Assembly: GCA_964608095.1 (NCBI GenBank)
Contig: CAZSMK010000093.1
Coordinates: 1-64,000, forward strand
Direction of reading: 5' to 3'
DNA from: CAZSMK01 sp964608095
GTDB taxonomy: Bacteria; Sumerlaeota; Sumerlaeia; MWCT01; JAGHBZ01
DNA length: 64,000 nucleotides
In this document: in pieces, positions 7,748 through 16,099 of the stretch
Position numbering within the stretch: the stretch's first letter is position 1
Layout of the letters: every line of letters starts with the position of its first letter
Program-made: the position numbers and the translations under genes
Notes under the pieces: generated by a model
What the model saw: only the letters and a program-made list of their open reading frames with translations
What the model was told of the DNA's origin: nothing
Database searches by the model: none

Positions 7748-9322
7748 ATGTCTGAACAAGAGAATTTAATCACCTATTGTTTCCATTATTTAAAAAAGCA
7801 GGGGTTACACTTCATCCTCATCACCTATATGGTTTTACTTTTTGCATTTGTTGACGGTGCGGAAAAAGTGAAAGAGGAAACCCCGCGACCGAATATTTTG
7901 TTCATCTTTACGGACGACCATGCGGAACAGGCAATCAGTGCGTATGGGTCGAGGATCAATAAAACGCCCAATATCGACAGAATCGCGGAGAACGGTGTAG
8001 TATTTGAGAACAGTTTCTGCTGTAATTCTATCTGCGCACCGAGCCGTGCCGCCATACTCACAGGCAAACACAGCCACAAAAACGGACTCATGAACAACCA
8101 GACAACATTTGATCCTTCGCAGACGTTGTTCCCCAGACTTATGCAGCAGGCAGGCTACCAGACCGCCATCATCGGAAAATGGCATCTCAAAATCGAGCCG
8201 GAGGGTTTCGACCACTGGGAAGTGCTTCAAGGCCAGGGACGCTATTACAATCCCGAGTTCCTGACTCCGGAAGGTAAAAAACAACGTATGGGTTATTGCA
8301 CGGACATTATCACCGATCTTTCAATTGAATGGCTCCGCAATCGCGATAAGAAGAAACCGTTTCTCCTGATGTGCCAGCATAAGGCGCCGCATCGCAACTG
8401 GGCGCCGGGTCCCGATCACCTGACCATGTATGACGACGTGGAAATCCCCGAACCCCCCACACTCTTCGACGACTATTCCAACCGTAGCGATGTTTTGAAA
8501 AGGAACGAGATGGAGATAGCGCGCCACATGATGATGGGCTGGGACTTGAAAATCGACGGAACAGGAATCGAGGATGCGTTGGGTCGCGACTGGCCTAACC
8601 CGGAATACGAACGTATGACACCGGAACAAAAAGCGAAATGGGATGCGGCATACGAACCAAAAAACAAAAAGTTCCTTGAAAACATGCCGGAAGGAAAAGA
8701 TCTGGTTCGCTGGAAATACCAGCGCTACATAAAGGACTATCTGAGGTGCGTCGCTTCAGTCGACGACAACATCGGCAGACTGCTCGATCATCTCAAGACC
8801 AGCGGCGACATTGAAAATACTCTCGTGGTATACAGTTCCGACCAGGGCTTTTACCTCGGAGAACACGGCTGGTACGACAAACGATGGATGTTTGAAGAAT
8901 CGTTGCGAATGCCCCTTATCATGAGCCTGCCTTCTCGAATCAAACCCGGCATACGTATCACCGAGCTGGTACAAAACATCGATTATGCGCTCACATTTCT
9001 GGAGATTGCAGGAATTGAACCGCCCGAGGAGATGCAGGGCGACAGTCTCTTGCCGCTTTTTGACGAGGAGACACCCGACTGGCGCGACACCATCTACTAT
9101 CACTACTATGAACAGGGAGAGCATAACGTTCCCCGGCACGACGGCGTCCGCACTCACCGATATAAACTCATACATTTTTACGACGACAATGATTGGGACC
9201 TGTACGATCTTGAAAAGGACCCTCATGAGCTGCGTGATGTTTACGAGGATGCTTCATACAAAGAAGTACGAGAGATGATGCTGCGGCGCTACCGTGCTAT
9301 GCGCAAATGCTACGACCTCTAA
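7748..9322 (+). CDS. Secreted or membrane-anchored sulfatase (type I, formylglycine)
   Basis: A 524-residue arylsulfatase-family hydrolase that removes sulfate esters, probably from sulfated polysaccharides. A hydrophobic segment (FILITYMVLLFAFVDGA) after about 16 residues acts as signal peptide or anchor. The metal site FTDDH, the sulfatase signature CAPSRAAILTG with Cys96 as the residue oxidised to formylglycine, GKWHLK, HKAPH and SSDQGFYLGEHGWYDKRW are all intact, as is the C-terminal YKLIHFYDD. The start is set at the ATG at 7748 because AAAGGAAAG lies seven bases upstream; an upstream TTG in frame (7712) would give 536 residues. No sulfatase-maturing enzyme is encoded in this window, so activation must come from elsewhere. 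Confidence 0.92.
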   Translation: MSEQENLITYCFHYLKKQGLHFILITYMVLLFAFVDGAEKVKEETPRPNILFIFTDDHAEQAISAYGSRINKTPNIDRIAENGVVFENSFCCNSICAPSRAAILTGKHSHKNGLMNNQTTFDPSQTLFPRLMQQAGYQTAIIGKWHLKIEPEGFDHWEVLQGQGRYYNPEFLTPEGKKQRMGYCTDIITDLSIEWLRNRDKKKPFLLMCQHKAPHRNWAPGPDHLTMYDDVEIPEPPTLFDDYSNRSDVLKRNEMEIARHMMMGWDLKIDGTGIEDALGRDWPNPEYERMTPEQKAKWDAAYEPKNKKFLENMPEGKDLVRWKYQRYIKDYLRCVASVDDNIGRLLDHLKTSGDIENTLVVYSSDQGFYLGEHGWYDKRWMFEESLRMPLIMSLPSRIKPGIRITELVQNIDYALTFLEIAGIEPPEEMQGDSLLPLFDEETPDWRDTIYYHYYEQGEHNVPRHDGVRTHRYKLIHFYDDNDWDLYDLEKDPHELRDVYEDASYKEVREMMLRRYRAMRKCYDL

Positions 9323-9396
9323 TTTGGGGGCAGACCTCATTTTCACGTTTTAGCCGGAAGAGGGCGTCGGCTCTTGTCTTGAGGGTGAAGACTGCA

Positions 9397-9432
9397 AGGA
9401 CACAAAGGACACAAAGGACACAAAGGACACCA
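9397..9432. repeat. Nine-base tandem repeat, about four copies
   Basis: The unit AGGACACAA (rotations of GGACACAAA) is repeated about four times, then decays into AGGACACCAGGGAC. It is noncoding and a likely slipped-strand site. Confidence 0.8.
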
Positions 9433-9445
9433 GGGACTAAAAGGA

Positions 9446-9536
9446 CGTAGCGACGACCTAATTTGAATCAGACCCAGTCACCGCAGCGTGTTCTGTCGTT
9501 TGGGTCATAACGTAGCGATGACCTAATTTGAATCAG
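9446..9536. repeat. 26-base direct repeat pair
   Basis: CGTAGCGACGACCTAATTTG plus AATCAG occurs at 9446-9471 and, with one mismatch, at 9511-9536. The copies are 65 bases apart start to start, in the sulfatase-proS gap. Confidence 0.75.
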
Positions 9537-9653
9537 GCATCAATCTCACATTCCCCCCTTCACGGTCATGGCTGAATGCGCCGCCTGCAGGGACTCCAAG
9601 GCCATACCTGCGAAATCGGTCGCGCAGAGAAATGTAATTTGTCGTCAGCGAGG

Positions 9654-11405
9654 TCAGAAGGGTTCTGTGATGGAGTCAGCACGTTGGTTGATTTCATCCG
9701 TGGCTGACTGGATGAGGTCTCGCGCTCTGTCGACCGCTTCTGATACGAGAATCGTTCCGGACTTATCCGTGCCGCGGATTTTCCACTCGAGTTTACTCTC
9801 TTTGATGTTGCGTTCACTTATAATAAACCGAAACGGGACGCCCAACAGGTCGGCATCAGCAAATTGCACGCCGGGTCGTTCGTCCCTATCATCCAGAATG
9901 ACCTCGATCCCGGCTTCCTTCAGTTCGTTATAAAGCATCTCGGCAGTTTCACGTATCGACTCATTCTTAAATTGCAATGCACAGATATGCACCTGCCACG
10001 GTGCAATGGTAATAGGCCAGATCGGGCCCCACTTGTCGTAGTGGGCTTCCATCACGGAACTCATCAACCGTCCTACCCCGATGCCGTAACAACCCATAAT
10101 GGGAACCTGTTCCTTACCGTTTTCGTCGAGGTAACGCATCCCCATGGTCTCGGAATATTTTGTCCCGAGTTGAAAAATGTTTCCGACCTCGATCCCTCGA
10201 ACTATGACAAGTTTCCCTTCGCATTGAGAGCACCCATCGCCTTCGCGTATGCGTGCAATATCGGCAACTTCAGCGCCGGAAGGACAGTCTCGGTTAACGT
10301 TGAAGTTCTTCACGTGGTAGTCAACCTCATTTGCACCCGTGACCAAATTGTTCGAATCCCGAACAGTCGGATCGACAATGATACGGCAATTTTTGACACC
10401 CATGGGAGATGCGAAGCCGGGAACCGCGCCGCTCTTCAATATCGTCTCTTCTTCCGCAAGAGCGGGAGCAACCTTAATGATTTTAGCCAGTTTTGCTTCG
10501 TTAATTTCAACATCGCCGCGGATAATTGCCATGACCGGTTTTCCCTCAGAATCTGACTCGTAAAATACCACCTTTGCGGTCTGACGTGGTTGCATACCCA
10601 AAAAGTCTGCCACCTCATCTATCGTTTTCATCCCCGGTGTATGTACCTTTTCAAGTTCTAACGGCTTTTCAGGAAAGGATTCAATTCGCCCTTCGGCGAC
10701 CTCTGTGTTGGCAATATAGCCGCACTGAGGGCATTTGACGATGGTGTCCTCGCCGGAATCGCACAGGAGCATGAATTCATGCGCGACCTTACCCCCCATT
10801 ATACCCGAATCCGATTGCACCACCGCGGTCTCCGGAATTCCTGCTCGACAGAATATCCGGTGATATGCTATAGCGCACACCGCGTAGTAGCGTTCGAGGT
10901 CTTCCATGGAACAGTGAAAGGAGTAGGCGTCCTTCATGGTGAACTCGCGAACACGTATAAGCCCGCCGCGGGAACGCGGTTCGTCGCGAAACTTGGTCTG
11001 AATCTGGTACACCATAAATGGATACTGGCGATAGCTGGTAGCTTCGTAACGGGTGAGATGCACCACCGCCTCTTCGTGCGTCATGGCGAGCAACATGGCG
11101 TGACCTGTTCTGTCGACAAATCGAAGGAGCTCCGGACCGACGCTCTCGAACCTGTCGGATTCGTCCCAGAGTTCGCGCGGGAGCACCACCGGCATCAGGA
11201 CTTCCTGCCCGCCGATCCTGTCCATCTCCTCGCGAATGATGTTTTCAATCTTGTGGGTCACGCGAAAGCCCGCCGGCAGGAGCGAATAAATCCCATTCGC
11301 TACCTGGCGAGCGTAGCCGCCGCGCAGCAAATACTCATGGCTTTTCAGTGTCGCCTCGACCGGCTTTTCTTTGAACCGCCGCCCGATGAGATTACTCATT
11401 CTCAT
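9654..11405 (-). CDS. proS: Prolyl-tRNA synthetase (bacterial type with editing domain)
   Basis: A 583-residue class II aminoacyl-tRNA synthetase that charges tRNA-Pro. Class II motif 1 lies around MDRIGGQEVLMPVVLPRELW, motif 2 around TKFRDEPRSRGGLIRVREFT, and motif 3 around GCYGIGVGRLMSSVME. Between motifs 2 and 3, roughly residues 225-400, sits the INS (YbaK-like) editing domain that removes mischarged alanine, so this is the longer bacterial form. The C-terminal anticodon-binding domain has DDRDERPGVQFADADLLGVP. GAGGAGAGG precedes the ATG at 11405. The gene is monocistronic and no T-box-like leader is evident upstream. Length is normal. Confidence 0.97.
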   Translation of the reverse strand: MRMSNLIGRRFKEKPVEATLKSHEYLLRGGYARQVANGIYSLLPAGFRVTHKIENIIREEMDRIGGQEVLMPVVLPRELWDESDRFESVGPELLRFVDRTGHAMLLAMTHEEAVVHLTRYEATSYRQYPFMVYQIQTKFRDEPRSRGGLIRVREFTMKDAYSFHCSMEDLERYYAVCAIAYHRIFCRAGIPETAVVQSDSGIMGGKVAHEFMLLCDSGEDTIVKCPQCGYIANTEVAEGRIESFPEKPLELEKVHTPGMKTIDEVADFLGMQPRQTAKVVFYESDSEGKPVMAIIRGDVEINEAKLAKIIKVAPALAEEETILKSGAVPGFASPMGVKNCRIIVDPTVRDSNNLVTGANEVDYHVKNFNVNRDCPSGAEVADIARIREGDGCSQCEGKLVIVRGIEVGNIFQLGTKYSETMGMRYLDENGKEQVPIMGCYGIGVGRLMSSVMEAHYDKWGPIWPITIAPWQVHICALQFKNESIRETAEMLYNELKEAGIEVILDDRDERPGVQFADADLLGVPFRFIISERNIKESKLEWKIRGTDKSGTILVSEAVDRARDLIQSATDEINQRADSITEPF

Positions 11406-11851
11406 AGTTCTTACCTCTCCTCGATCCTCGTCCTGGAAAAATCTGTTTAAAGACCACCTGCTTCTAACCGTTTCAACGTAAGACTACTAAGTGGAAAATT
11501 TGAATCATTAAGTATGGCAAGGAAGGTGCCGGACATCAAGATTTGAATGCATATCGAGCAAAGCTTTCCTGAAAAAACATTATTGTACCAAAAACACCTC
11601 ACCTGTTCGGGATATCTCAATATGGTGTACGCACTCCCTATTTCGCACATGCCCTGGACTTAAACAAATCCGGAACAAAGTTGTTGACTGTATAATTGGT
11701 ATGAATATAGACTTTTCTCATATTTTGGATGGGTTGTTATGTGGCAAAAATATAAGGAGAAAGAGAGGTGAAATTACCACATAGCTTTTATTTCGAAGCA
11801 AACCTTTATTGCTCACCACATTCATTGAAAACCCTGATAGGAGGTTAAAAA
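11406..11851. other. Divergent intergenic region, proS and prepilin promoters
   Basis: No supported gene; a 67-codon minus-strand frame here has no family features. The right half carries the promoter at 11684-11711 and a 140-base untranslated leader of the first prepilin gene. Confidence 0.5.
11684..11711 (+). promoter_or_regulatory. Sigma-70-like promoter of prepilin gene 1
   Basis: TTGACT, a 16-base spacer, then TATAGA. The same arrangement and the same -35 recur ahead of the second prepilin gene, which supports it. The start of transcription would lie about 130 bases before the ATG. Confidence 0.6.
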
Positions 11852-12466
11852 ATGAAGCGTCACCAAAGAGGTTTTACCTTAATTGAGCTTCTCATTGTTG
11901 TGGCAATCATCGCCATCCTGGCTGCCATCGCCGTGCCGAACTTTCTGGAAGCGCAAATACGCTCGAAAGTTTCAAGACAACAGGCAAATATGCGGACCGT
12001 TGCTACGGCGTTGGAGTCGTATTCAGTCGATCATAATAAGTATCCCCCAACTACGTGGAATCCAACCAACGGCTCGTGGGTATTAGAAGAAAGATGGAAA
12101 GTTTTTCCCGGAACCCTCACTACTCCGATTTCTTATGTATCCAGTAATGCCCCTTTAGAAGATATCTTTCGACGTGCACATAATTTCGATACCGAGCTTT
12201 CATATCAGATCATGTACCTTCCCTCGGTTTGGTATCTCCCCCCCTACAGATCCGATGATGGAACATATTGGAAACAGTGTAGACGGTATGGGTTATGGGT
12301 ACTTCGGAGCGCCGGTCCCGATACATATTATCAGAATCACTTTGACATGAAAGGCGATTATGATAATGGCGGATGGAATCTCGCTAGCTATGATCCCACA
12401 AACGGCACTGTCAGCGCAGGTGATATTTACCGCAGCCAGAAGCGATCAGACGAAGACCACGGTTAA
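11852..12466 (+). CDS. Type IV prepilin / type II pseudopilin-like protein, copy 1
   Basis: A 204-residue prepilin. After the short leader MKRHQRG comes FTLIELLIVVAIIAILAAIA, the N-methylation site (cleavage before Phe) and hydrophobic assembly helix with the conserved Glu5, then VPNFLEAQIRSKVSRQQANM. The globular part contains GLWVLRSAGPD and ends in DIYRSQKRSDEDHG. A major-subunit role in a pilus or type II secretion pseudopilus is inferred from the strong AGGAGG site, own promoter and terminator. The first 25 residues are identical to copy 2 at 13114; the heads diverge in the middle and agree again at the C-terminus. No prepilin peptidase or assembly ATPase is in the window. Confidence 0.9.
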   Translation: MKRHQRGFTLIELLIVVAIIAILAAIAVPNFLEAQIRSKVSRQQANMRTVATALESYSVDHNKYPPTTWNPTNGSWVLEERWKVFPGTLTTPISYVSSNAPLEDIFRRAHNFDTELSYQIMYLPSVWYLPPYRSDDGTYWKQCRRYGLWVLRSAGPDTYYQNHFDMKGDYDNGGWNLASYDPTNGTVSAGDIYRSQKRSDEDHG

Positions 12467-12489
12467 TATTGATTGAGATAATATGTTAA

Positions 12490-12530
12490 GGTGTCAGGAC
12501 TGTGTAAGTCCCGACACCTTTTTTCTTTTT
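12490..12530 (+). terminator. Rho-independent terminator of prepilin gene 1
   Basis: Stem GGTGTC-A-GGAC / GTCC-C-GACACC around a seven-base loop, followed by a T-rich tail. It begins 24 bases after the stop codon. A near-identical copy follows prepilin gene 2. Confidence 0.88.
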
Positions 12531-12625
12531 AGACACTGCATTATTTCCGGGCTGATGACTTTGATTGGATGTTATCAAGCCCTATTTTGATAGAATAATT
12601 CGTTTACGTTATACAAGTTTTATAA

Positions 12626-12826
12626 CTTAGTCCGGATTATTCATAAATAATTCATAGGCAATGGACAACTGACAGGAATATCTTTGTGGGATTGTATTTC
12701 CGGGTGACACCATGGTGCGATATGAAAAACACTCTGTTGCCAGTGAATCTGCCGAAGCTGCCCTTATCCCTGCAAGGGAAGGGGTTATTTCCTTCTTACA
12801 AAAAGTTTATGAATAACCCGAGTTAG
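12626..12826. mobile_element. Possible miniature inverted-repeat element
   Basis: A 201-base segment has imperfect terminal inverted repeats: CTTAGTCCGGATTATTCATA at the left, and at the right (12806-12826) a sequence whose reverse complement reads CTAACTCGGGTTATTCATAA. It starts about ten bases after the end of the flank that is duplicated downstream of prepilin copy 2, where nothing comparable is found. No open frame. Non-autonomous element or dispersed repeat; target-site duplication not clear. Confidence 0.4.
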
Positions 12827-12945
12827 CCCTGAATTGCACCCGCTTAAGTATTTACTTGCCCACGATTATTTGTTTATGCCTGAGAAGCCTTTCCGTATCT
12901 AACTCATGTATCTTTAAAGATTTAAATAAATCCAGGCCTCTGGGG

Positions 12946-12973
12946 TTGACTAATCTGCAGGTGTGTATATAAA
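12946..12973 (+). promoter_or_regulatory. Sigma-70-like promoter of prepilin gene 2
   Basis: TTGACT, 16 bases, TATAAA, about 140 bases before the ATG: the same layout as the promoter of copy 1. Confidence 0.6.
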
Positions 12974-13113
12974 CTATAATTAGATATTGTTTATAGTTTT
13001 AAGAAGTAAATTTTGTACAGGAAAAGAGGTGAAAATACTACGTAGTATTTATTAGGGAAGAAACCATTCTTTGTTAATTACATTCCTTAAAATTCATGAC
13101 AGGAGGTTAAAAA

Positions 13114-13746
13114 ATGAAGCGTCACCAAAGAGGTTTTACCTTAATTGAGCTTCTCATTGTTGTGGCAATCATCGCTATCCTGGCTGCCATTGCCGTACCG
13201 AACTTTCTGGAAGCGCAGGTACGTTCGAAAGTTACACGGCAGGTCAGCAACATGCGGACTCTCGCTACTGTCGTAGAATCTTACTATATCGACAACAATG
13301 CGTATCCGCTCACCACGGTCGATCCTTACGATCCCGCCTCGGGCGGTGAACCTGAAGCAATGTATAAATTTTATCCGGGACAACTCACCACCCCGATTGC
13401 CTACGTATCGAGTAACGCTCCCATGGAAGACATTTTCCGGCTCCCCCACGACTTCAGCAATCCACTGGCAAACCAGATTATGTGGCATCCGTCTCTTATT
13501 TACAATCCCGATGGTCCTTATAACCACTATGGAAGTCAAGCCGTCTGGGCTGCACAGATTAACAGATACGGTTTATGGGTCATGAGAAGTGCGGGACCCG
13601 ATACATTTTATTACAATAATCCAGGTGTACGCGCCGACTATGCTGCAGGCGGATGGAATCTCTCCAGTTACGATCCAACAAATGGGACTGCCAGTACAGG
13701 CGATATTTACCGCAGCCAGAAGCGACCAGACGAAGATCACGGTTAA
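13114..13746 (+). CDS. Type IV prepilin / type II pseudopilin-like protein, copy 2
   Basis: A 210-residue paralogue of the prepilin at 11852. The leader and assembly helix (MKRHQRG, FTLIELLIVVAIIAILAAIA, VPNFLEAQVRSKV) are the same apart from one substitution. The middle differs (PLTTVDPYDPASGGEPEAMY in place of the copy 1 sequence), while TTPIAYVSSNAPMEDIFR, GLWVMRSAGPDTFYYN, GGWNLSSYDPTNGT and DIYRSQKRPDEDHG match copy 1 closely. The AGGAGG site and spacing are the same. The two probably arose by tandem duplication of a unit of about 1.3 kb that included promoter and terminator. They could be alternative major subunits of one filament. Confidence 0.9.
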   Translation: MKRHQRGFTLIELLIVVAIIAILAAIAVPNFLEAQVRSKVTRQVSNMRTLATVVESYYIDNNAYPLTTVDPYDPASGGEPEAMYKFYPGQLTTPIAYVSSNAPMEDIFRLPHDFSNPLANQIMWHPSLIYNPDGPYNHYGSQAVWAAQINRYGLWVMRSAGPDTFYYNNPGVRADYAAGGWNLSSYDPTNGTASTGDIYRSQKRPDEDHG

Positions 13747-13769
13747 TATTGATTGAGATAATATGTCAA

Positions 13770-13810
13770 GGTGTCAGGACTGTGTGGGTCCCGACACCTT
13801 TTTTCTTTTT
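13770..13810 (+). terminator. Rho-independent terminator of prepilin gene 2
   Basis: Same stem (GGTGTC-A-GGAC / GTCC-C-GACACC) and T tail as after copy 1; only loop bases differ. It separates the pilin gene from the convergent ilvN. Confidence 0.88.
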
Positions 13811-13883
13811 AGACACCGCATTATTTCCGGGCTGATGACTTCGATCGGATGTTATCAAGCCTTTTTTTGATAGAATAATTCGT

Positions 13884-14168
13884 CTACGTTTTATGAGATT
13901 TATCTATCAACGGCTCAAAGATCGATTCATCCAGGTCATCGCGTAGGTGCACTTCCAGAACATCGTAAAGTCGCCCGAGTTGTTTTATGAGTTGTTCAAG
14001 CCTATGGTCTTCATTAACCATGAGAAACATCCGGCATTGCGAACCGTCACCGAGCATGCCCCACAGAATACCTTCGAGATTGAACGCGCGCCGCGCGAAT
14101 AAGCCGGTGATGTGCGACATAACGCCAGGATGATGATTCACCCGAAGTTCTATTACGGGCTTAGACAT
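13884..14168 (-). CDS. ilvN: Acetolactate synthase small (regulatory) subunit
   Basis: A 94-residue ACT-domain protein (MSKPVIELRVNHHPGVMSHI, FARRAFNLEGILWG) that binds and activates the large subunit and confers valine feedback inhibition. It is the short, single-ACT form like E. coli IlvN/IlvM, not the 160-residue IlvH type. The ATG at 14168 lies inside the 3' end of ilvB (an eight-base overlap), indicating translational coupling. The longer open frame upstream is ilvB sequence in another frame. The C-terminus DESIFEPLIDKSHKT runs to a stop at 13884. The gene converges on prepilin copy 2. Confidence 0.93.
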   Translation of the reverse strand: MSKPVIELRVNHHPGVMSHITGLFARRAFNLEGILWGMLGDGSQCRMFLMVNEDHRLEQLIKQLGRLYDVLEVHLRDDLDESIFEPLIDKSHKT

Positions 14169-15834
14169 GGACTTCACCTCCAATAGTATCTTTGTTAGCC
14201 GCACCGGGCGGCACCATGGGAAACACGTTCTCTTCAGCGCGGATGGGTGCATCGATTACGCATGGTGCGGGATCAGTTATTGCGTCATACAACAGAGCTG
14301 ACGGGTCAGCCGCATCTGCAAGGTTGTGTGCACGAAGCCCAAAGGAGCGCGCAAGAGCGGCAAAATCAGGCAATGTGTCTAATCTCACGGCGTGATACCG
14401 CTCGCCGTAAAAGAGTTCCTGCTGCTGACGCACTAATCCCAGATGACGATTGTTCATAATAATCACGGTCACGTTGAGATTCAGATTGGCAAGAGTCGCG
14501 AGTTCCTGGCAGTTCATGAGGAACGAGCCATCGCCACTGATACACACGATGCGCTTGTCCGGTCGTGCCAGCGACGCCCCTATAGCCGTAGGGAACCCGA
14601 AGCCCATGGTACCCAGCCCGCCGGATGTCATCAAGGTTCGGGGCGAGCGAAATGGATACACCTGTGCCACCCACATTTGATGTTGACCCACGTCGGTTGC
14701 GATGATGTCGTCCGGCTCAAGCCATTTACTGAGCGCAGTAATGATATTGAGTGGGTGAAGCGGATTGCATGTATCGGGCATATTGAACGGAAATTCCGTT
14801 TTCAACTGAGCAATACGACCGTTCCATTCTTCGCGGGGATTTTCGTCCACAAGGGGAATAAGTCGCTGCAACACTTCGCCTGCATCACTCACTAACGACA
14901 GATGGCTTGTCTTGATCTTGTCGATTTCAGAATGGTCGATATCGATATGGGCAATCAATGCATCGGGACAAAAATGATCGACTTTCCCGGTTGCCCGGTC
15001 GTCGAACCGCACGCCGAAGGCAAGGATCACATCCGCTTCTTCAAGGGCGTAGTTGGTATAACGCGCGCCGTGCATGCCCAGCATTCCGAGGGAAAGCGGA
15101 TCGTCAGCCGGAAACGCACCAAGTCCCATCAGGGTCGAAGTGACTGGAATTGAGTTTTTCCGTGCAAGGTTCCGCAATAACCCGCTGCTCCCGGAAGCGA
15201 CAATCCCGCCTCCAATATAGAGGATGGGACGTTTTGCGCGGTTGATCATTTCAGCCAACCGCTCGATTGCCGCAGGCTCACAGTCATTCGGCTTCAATGG
15301 CACGTACGGCTCGGGCCAGGCGTCGAATTCGACCGTCTGCAGCTGCACGTCTTTAGGTACATCGACAACGACCGGTCCCGGTCTCCCTGACTCGGCGATT
15401 TGAAATGCACGCGGAATGATTTCAAGCAGTTCCGTCGCGTTCCGCGCCGAAAAATTGTGCTTGGTGATAGGCAAGGTAAGACCATAGGTATCCACTTCCT
15501 GAAAGGCATCGGTGCCGATGAGAGATGTAGGCACCTGACCCGTGATGGCAATTAGGGGGATCGAGTCGAGTTTTGCGTCAGCTATAGCAGTAAGCAGGTT
15601 CGTCGTCCCCGGACCTGATGTTACGATACAAACGGCTGCTTTGCCTGTCGCGCGCGCCATGCCCTGCGCAATAAATCCTGCTCCTTGTTCATGGCGCGCA
15701 AGGACGTGCCTGATACCGCTCGAATGCAAGGCATCGTATAGGGGCAGAGTCGCCCCGCCCGGAATGCCTGCTACAGTCGTCACACCCTGCCTTTCAAGCA
15801 ATGTGGTAATGATACGTGCTCCTGTGTGTTTCAT
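14161..15834 (-). CDS. ilvB: Acetolactate synthase large (catalytic) subunit
   Basis: A 557-residue thiamine-diphosphate enzyme that condenses two pyruvates to acetolactate (valine and leucine path) or pyruvate with 2-oxobutyrate (isoleucine path). The N-terminal PYR domain has GIPGGATLPLYDAL and the catalytic Glu in RHEQGAGFIAQGMARATGK. The central FAD-binding domain contains GVRFDDRATGKVD. The C-terminal PP domain has the ThDP motif GDGSFLMNCQELATLANLNL, with GGLGTMGFGFPTAIGASLA before it. The start is set at the ATG at 15834, seven bases after AAAGGAGTG; the TTG two codons earlier is less likely. It overlaps ilvN and is preceded by a leader-peptide attenuator. Confidence 0.97.
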   Translation of the reverse strand: MKHTGARIITTLLERQGVTTVAGIPGGATLPLYDALHSSGIRHVLARHEQGAGFIAQGMARATGKAAVCIVTSGPGTTNLLTAIADAKLDSIPLIAITGQVPTSLIGTDAFQEVDTYGLTLPITKHNFSARNATELLEIIPRAFQIAESGRPGPVVVDVPKDVQLQTVEFDAWPEPYVPLKPNDCEPAAIERLAEMINRAKRPILYIGGGIVASGSSGLLRNLARKNSIPVTSTLMGLGAFPADDPLSLGMLGMHGARYTNYALEEADVILAFGVRFDDRATGKVDHFCPDALIAHIDIDHSEIDKIKTSHLSLVSDAGEVLQRLIPLVDENPREEWNGRIAQLKTEFPFNMPDTCNPLHPLNIITALSKWLEPDDIIATDVGQHQMWVAQVYPFRSPRTLMTSGGLGTMGFGFPTAIGASLARPDKRIVCISGDGSFLMNCQELATLANLNLNVTVIIMNNRHLGLVRQQQELFYGERYHAVRLDTLPDFAALARSFGLRAHNLADAADPSALLYDAITDPAPCVIDAPIRAEENVFPMVPPGAANKDTIGGEVHV

Positions 15835-15872
15835 TTCCAATCACTCCTTTCTTTCTCTAATATGATAAGGTT

Positions 15873-15912
15873 AAAAATAAAAACCCCCCGCCGGCTCTGC
15901 ACCGGCGGGGGG
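15873..15912 (-). terminator. Attenuator terminator in the ilvBN leader
   Basis: Read on the minus strand: CCCCCCGCCGG, a seven-base loop, CCGGCGGGGGG, then TTTTTATTTTT. An 11-pair, almost all G-C stem with a T tail between the leader peptide stop and ilvB, 38 bases before the ilvB ATG. Its position makes it an attenuator rather than an end-of-operon terminator. Confidence 0.9.
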
Positions 15913-15938
15913 CAATTCTTCTTGCCTGGTGGAAACCC

Positions 15939-16037
15939 TTAGGGCGCAGCCCGGCACGTCAGGCGTACGACTACTACAAGGACGCTAAGGACGCCCACCA
16001 AGTTTTCAGTTGCTATGTTTTTATATGCCTGATTCAT
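15939..16037 (-). CDS. ivbL: ilvBN operon leader peptide (Val/Leu-rich attenuator peptide)
   Basis: A 32-residue open frame on the minus strand: ATG at 16037, TAA at 15939-15941. It begins MNQAYKNIATEN and its core LVGVLSVLVVVVRL contains seven Val and four Leu codons in 14, including the run GTA GTA GTC GTA. AGGAAAG lies five bases before the ATG. This is the composition and position of E. coli IvbL and other ilv leader peptides: ribosome stalling on Val/Leu codons when the charged tRNAs are scarce would prevent the downstream terminator (15873-15912) from forming. CCTTAG inside the Val/Leu region can pair with CTAAGG at the stop codon, a plausible 1:2 pause hairpin, and GTGCCGG just after can pair with CCGGTGC of the terminator as antiterminator. 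Too short for routine gene finders. Confidence 0.85.
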   Translation of the reverse strand: MNQAYKNIATENLVGVLSVLVVVVRLTCRAAP

Positions 16038-16099
16038 ACCGGCTTTCCTGCCCTAAGTATGACTCCATAAAATGTTGTATTAAAAATTTAATTTAAATA

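Larger units (their letters stand above)
9323..9653. other. Intergenic stretch with short direct repeats
   Basis: No supported gene between the convergent sulfatase and proS genes. It holds a nine-base tandem repeat, a 26-base direct repeat, and a half-site (AATTTGGGGGCAGACCTC at about 9321-9338) resembling the ends of the palindromes at 17.6 kb. Confidence 0.5.
12531..13113. other. Intergenic region between the prepilin copies
   Basis: No gene. It contains the duplicated 3' flank (to about 12616), the inverted-repeat-bounded segment 12626-12826, and the promoter and leader of prepilin gene 2. Confidence 0.5.

Noticed and set aside
9397..9432. Possible CRISPR-like array
   Set aside because: The unit is nine bases with no spacers; no cas gene is in the window.
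11447..11650. 67-codon minus-strand frame between proS and the first prepilin
   Set aside because: No ribosome site, no similarity, and it lies in a divergent promoter region.
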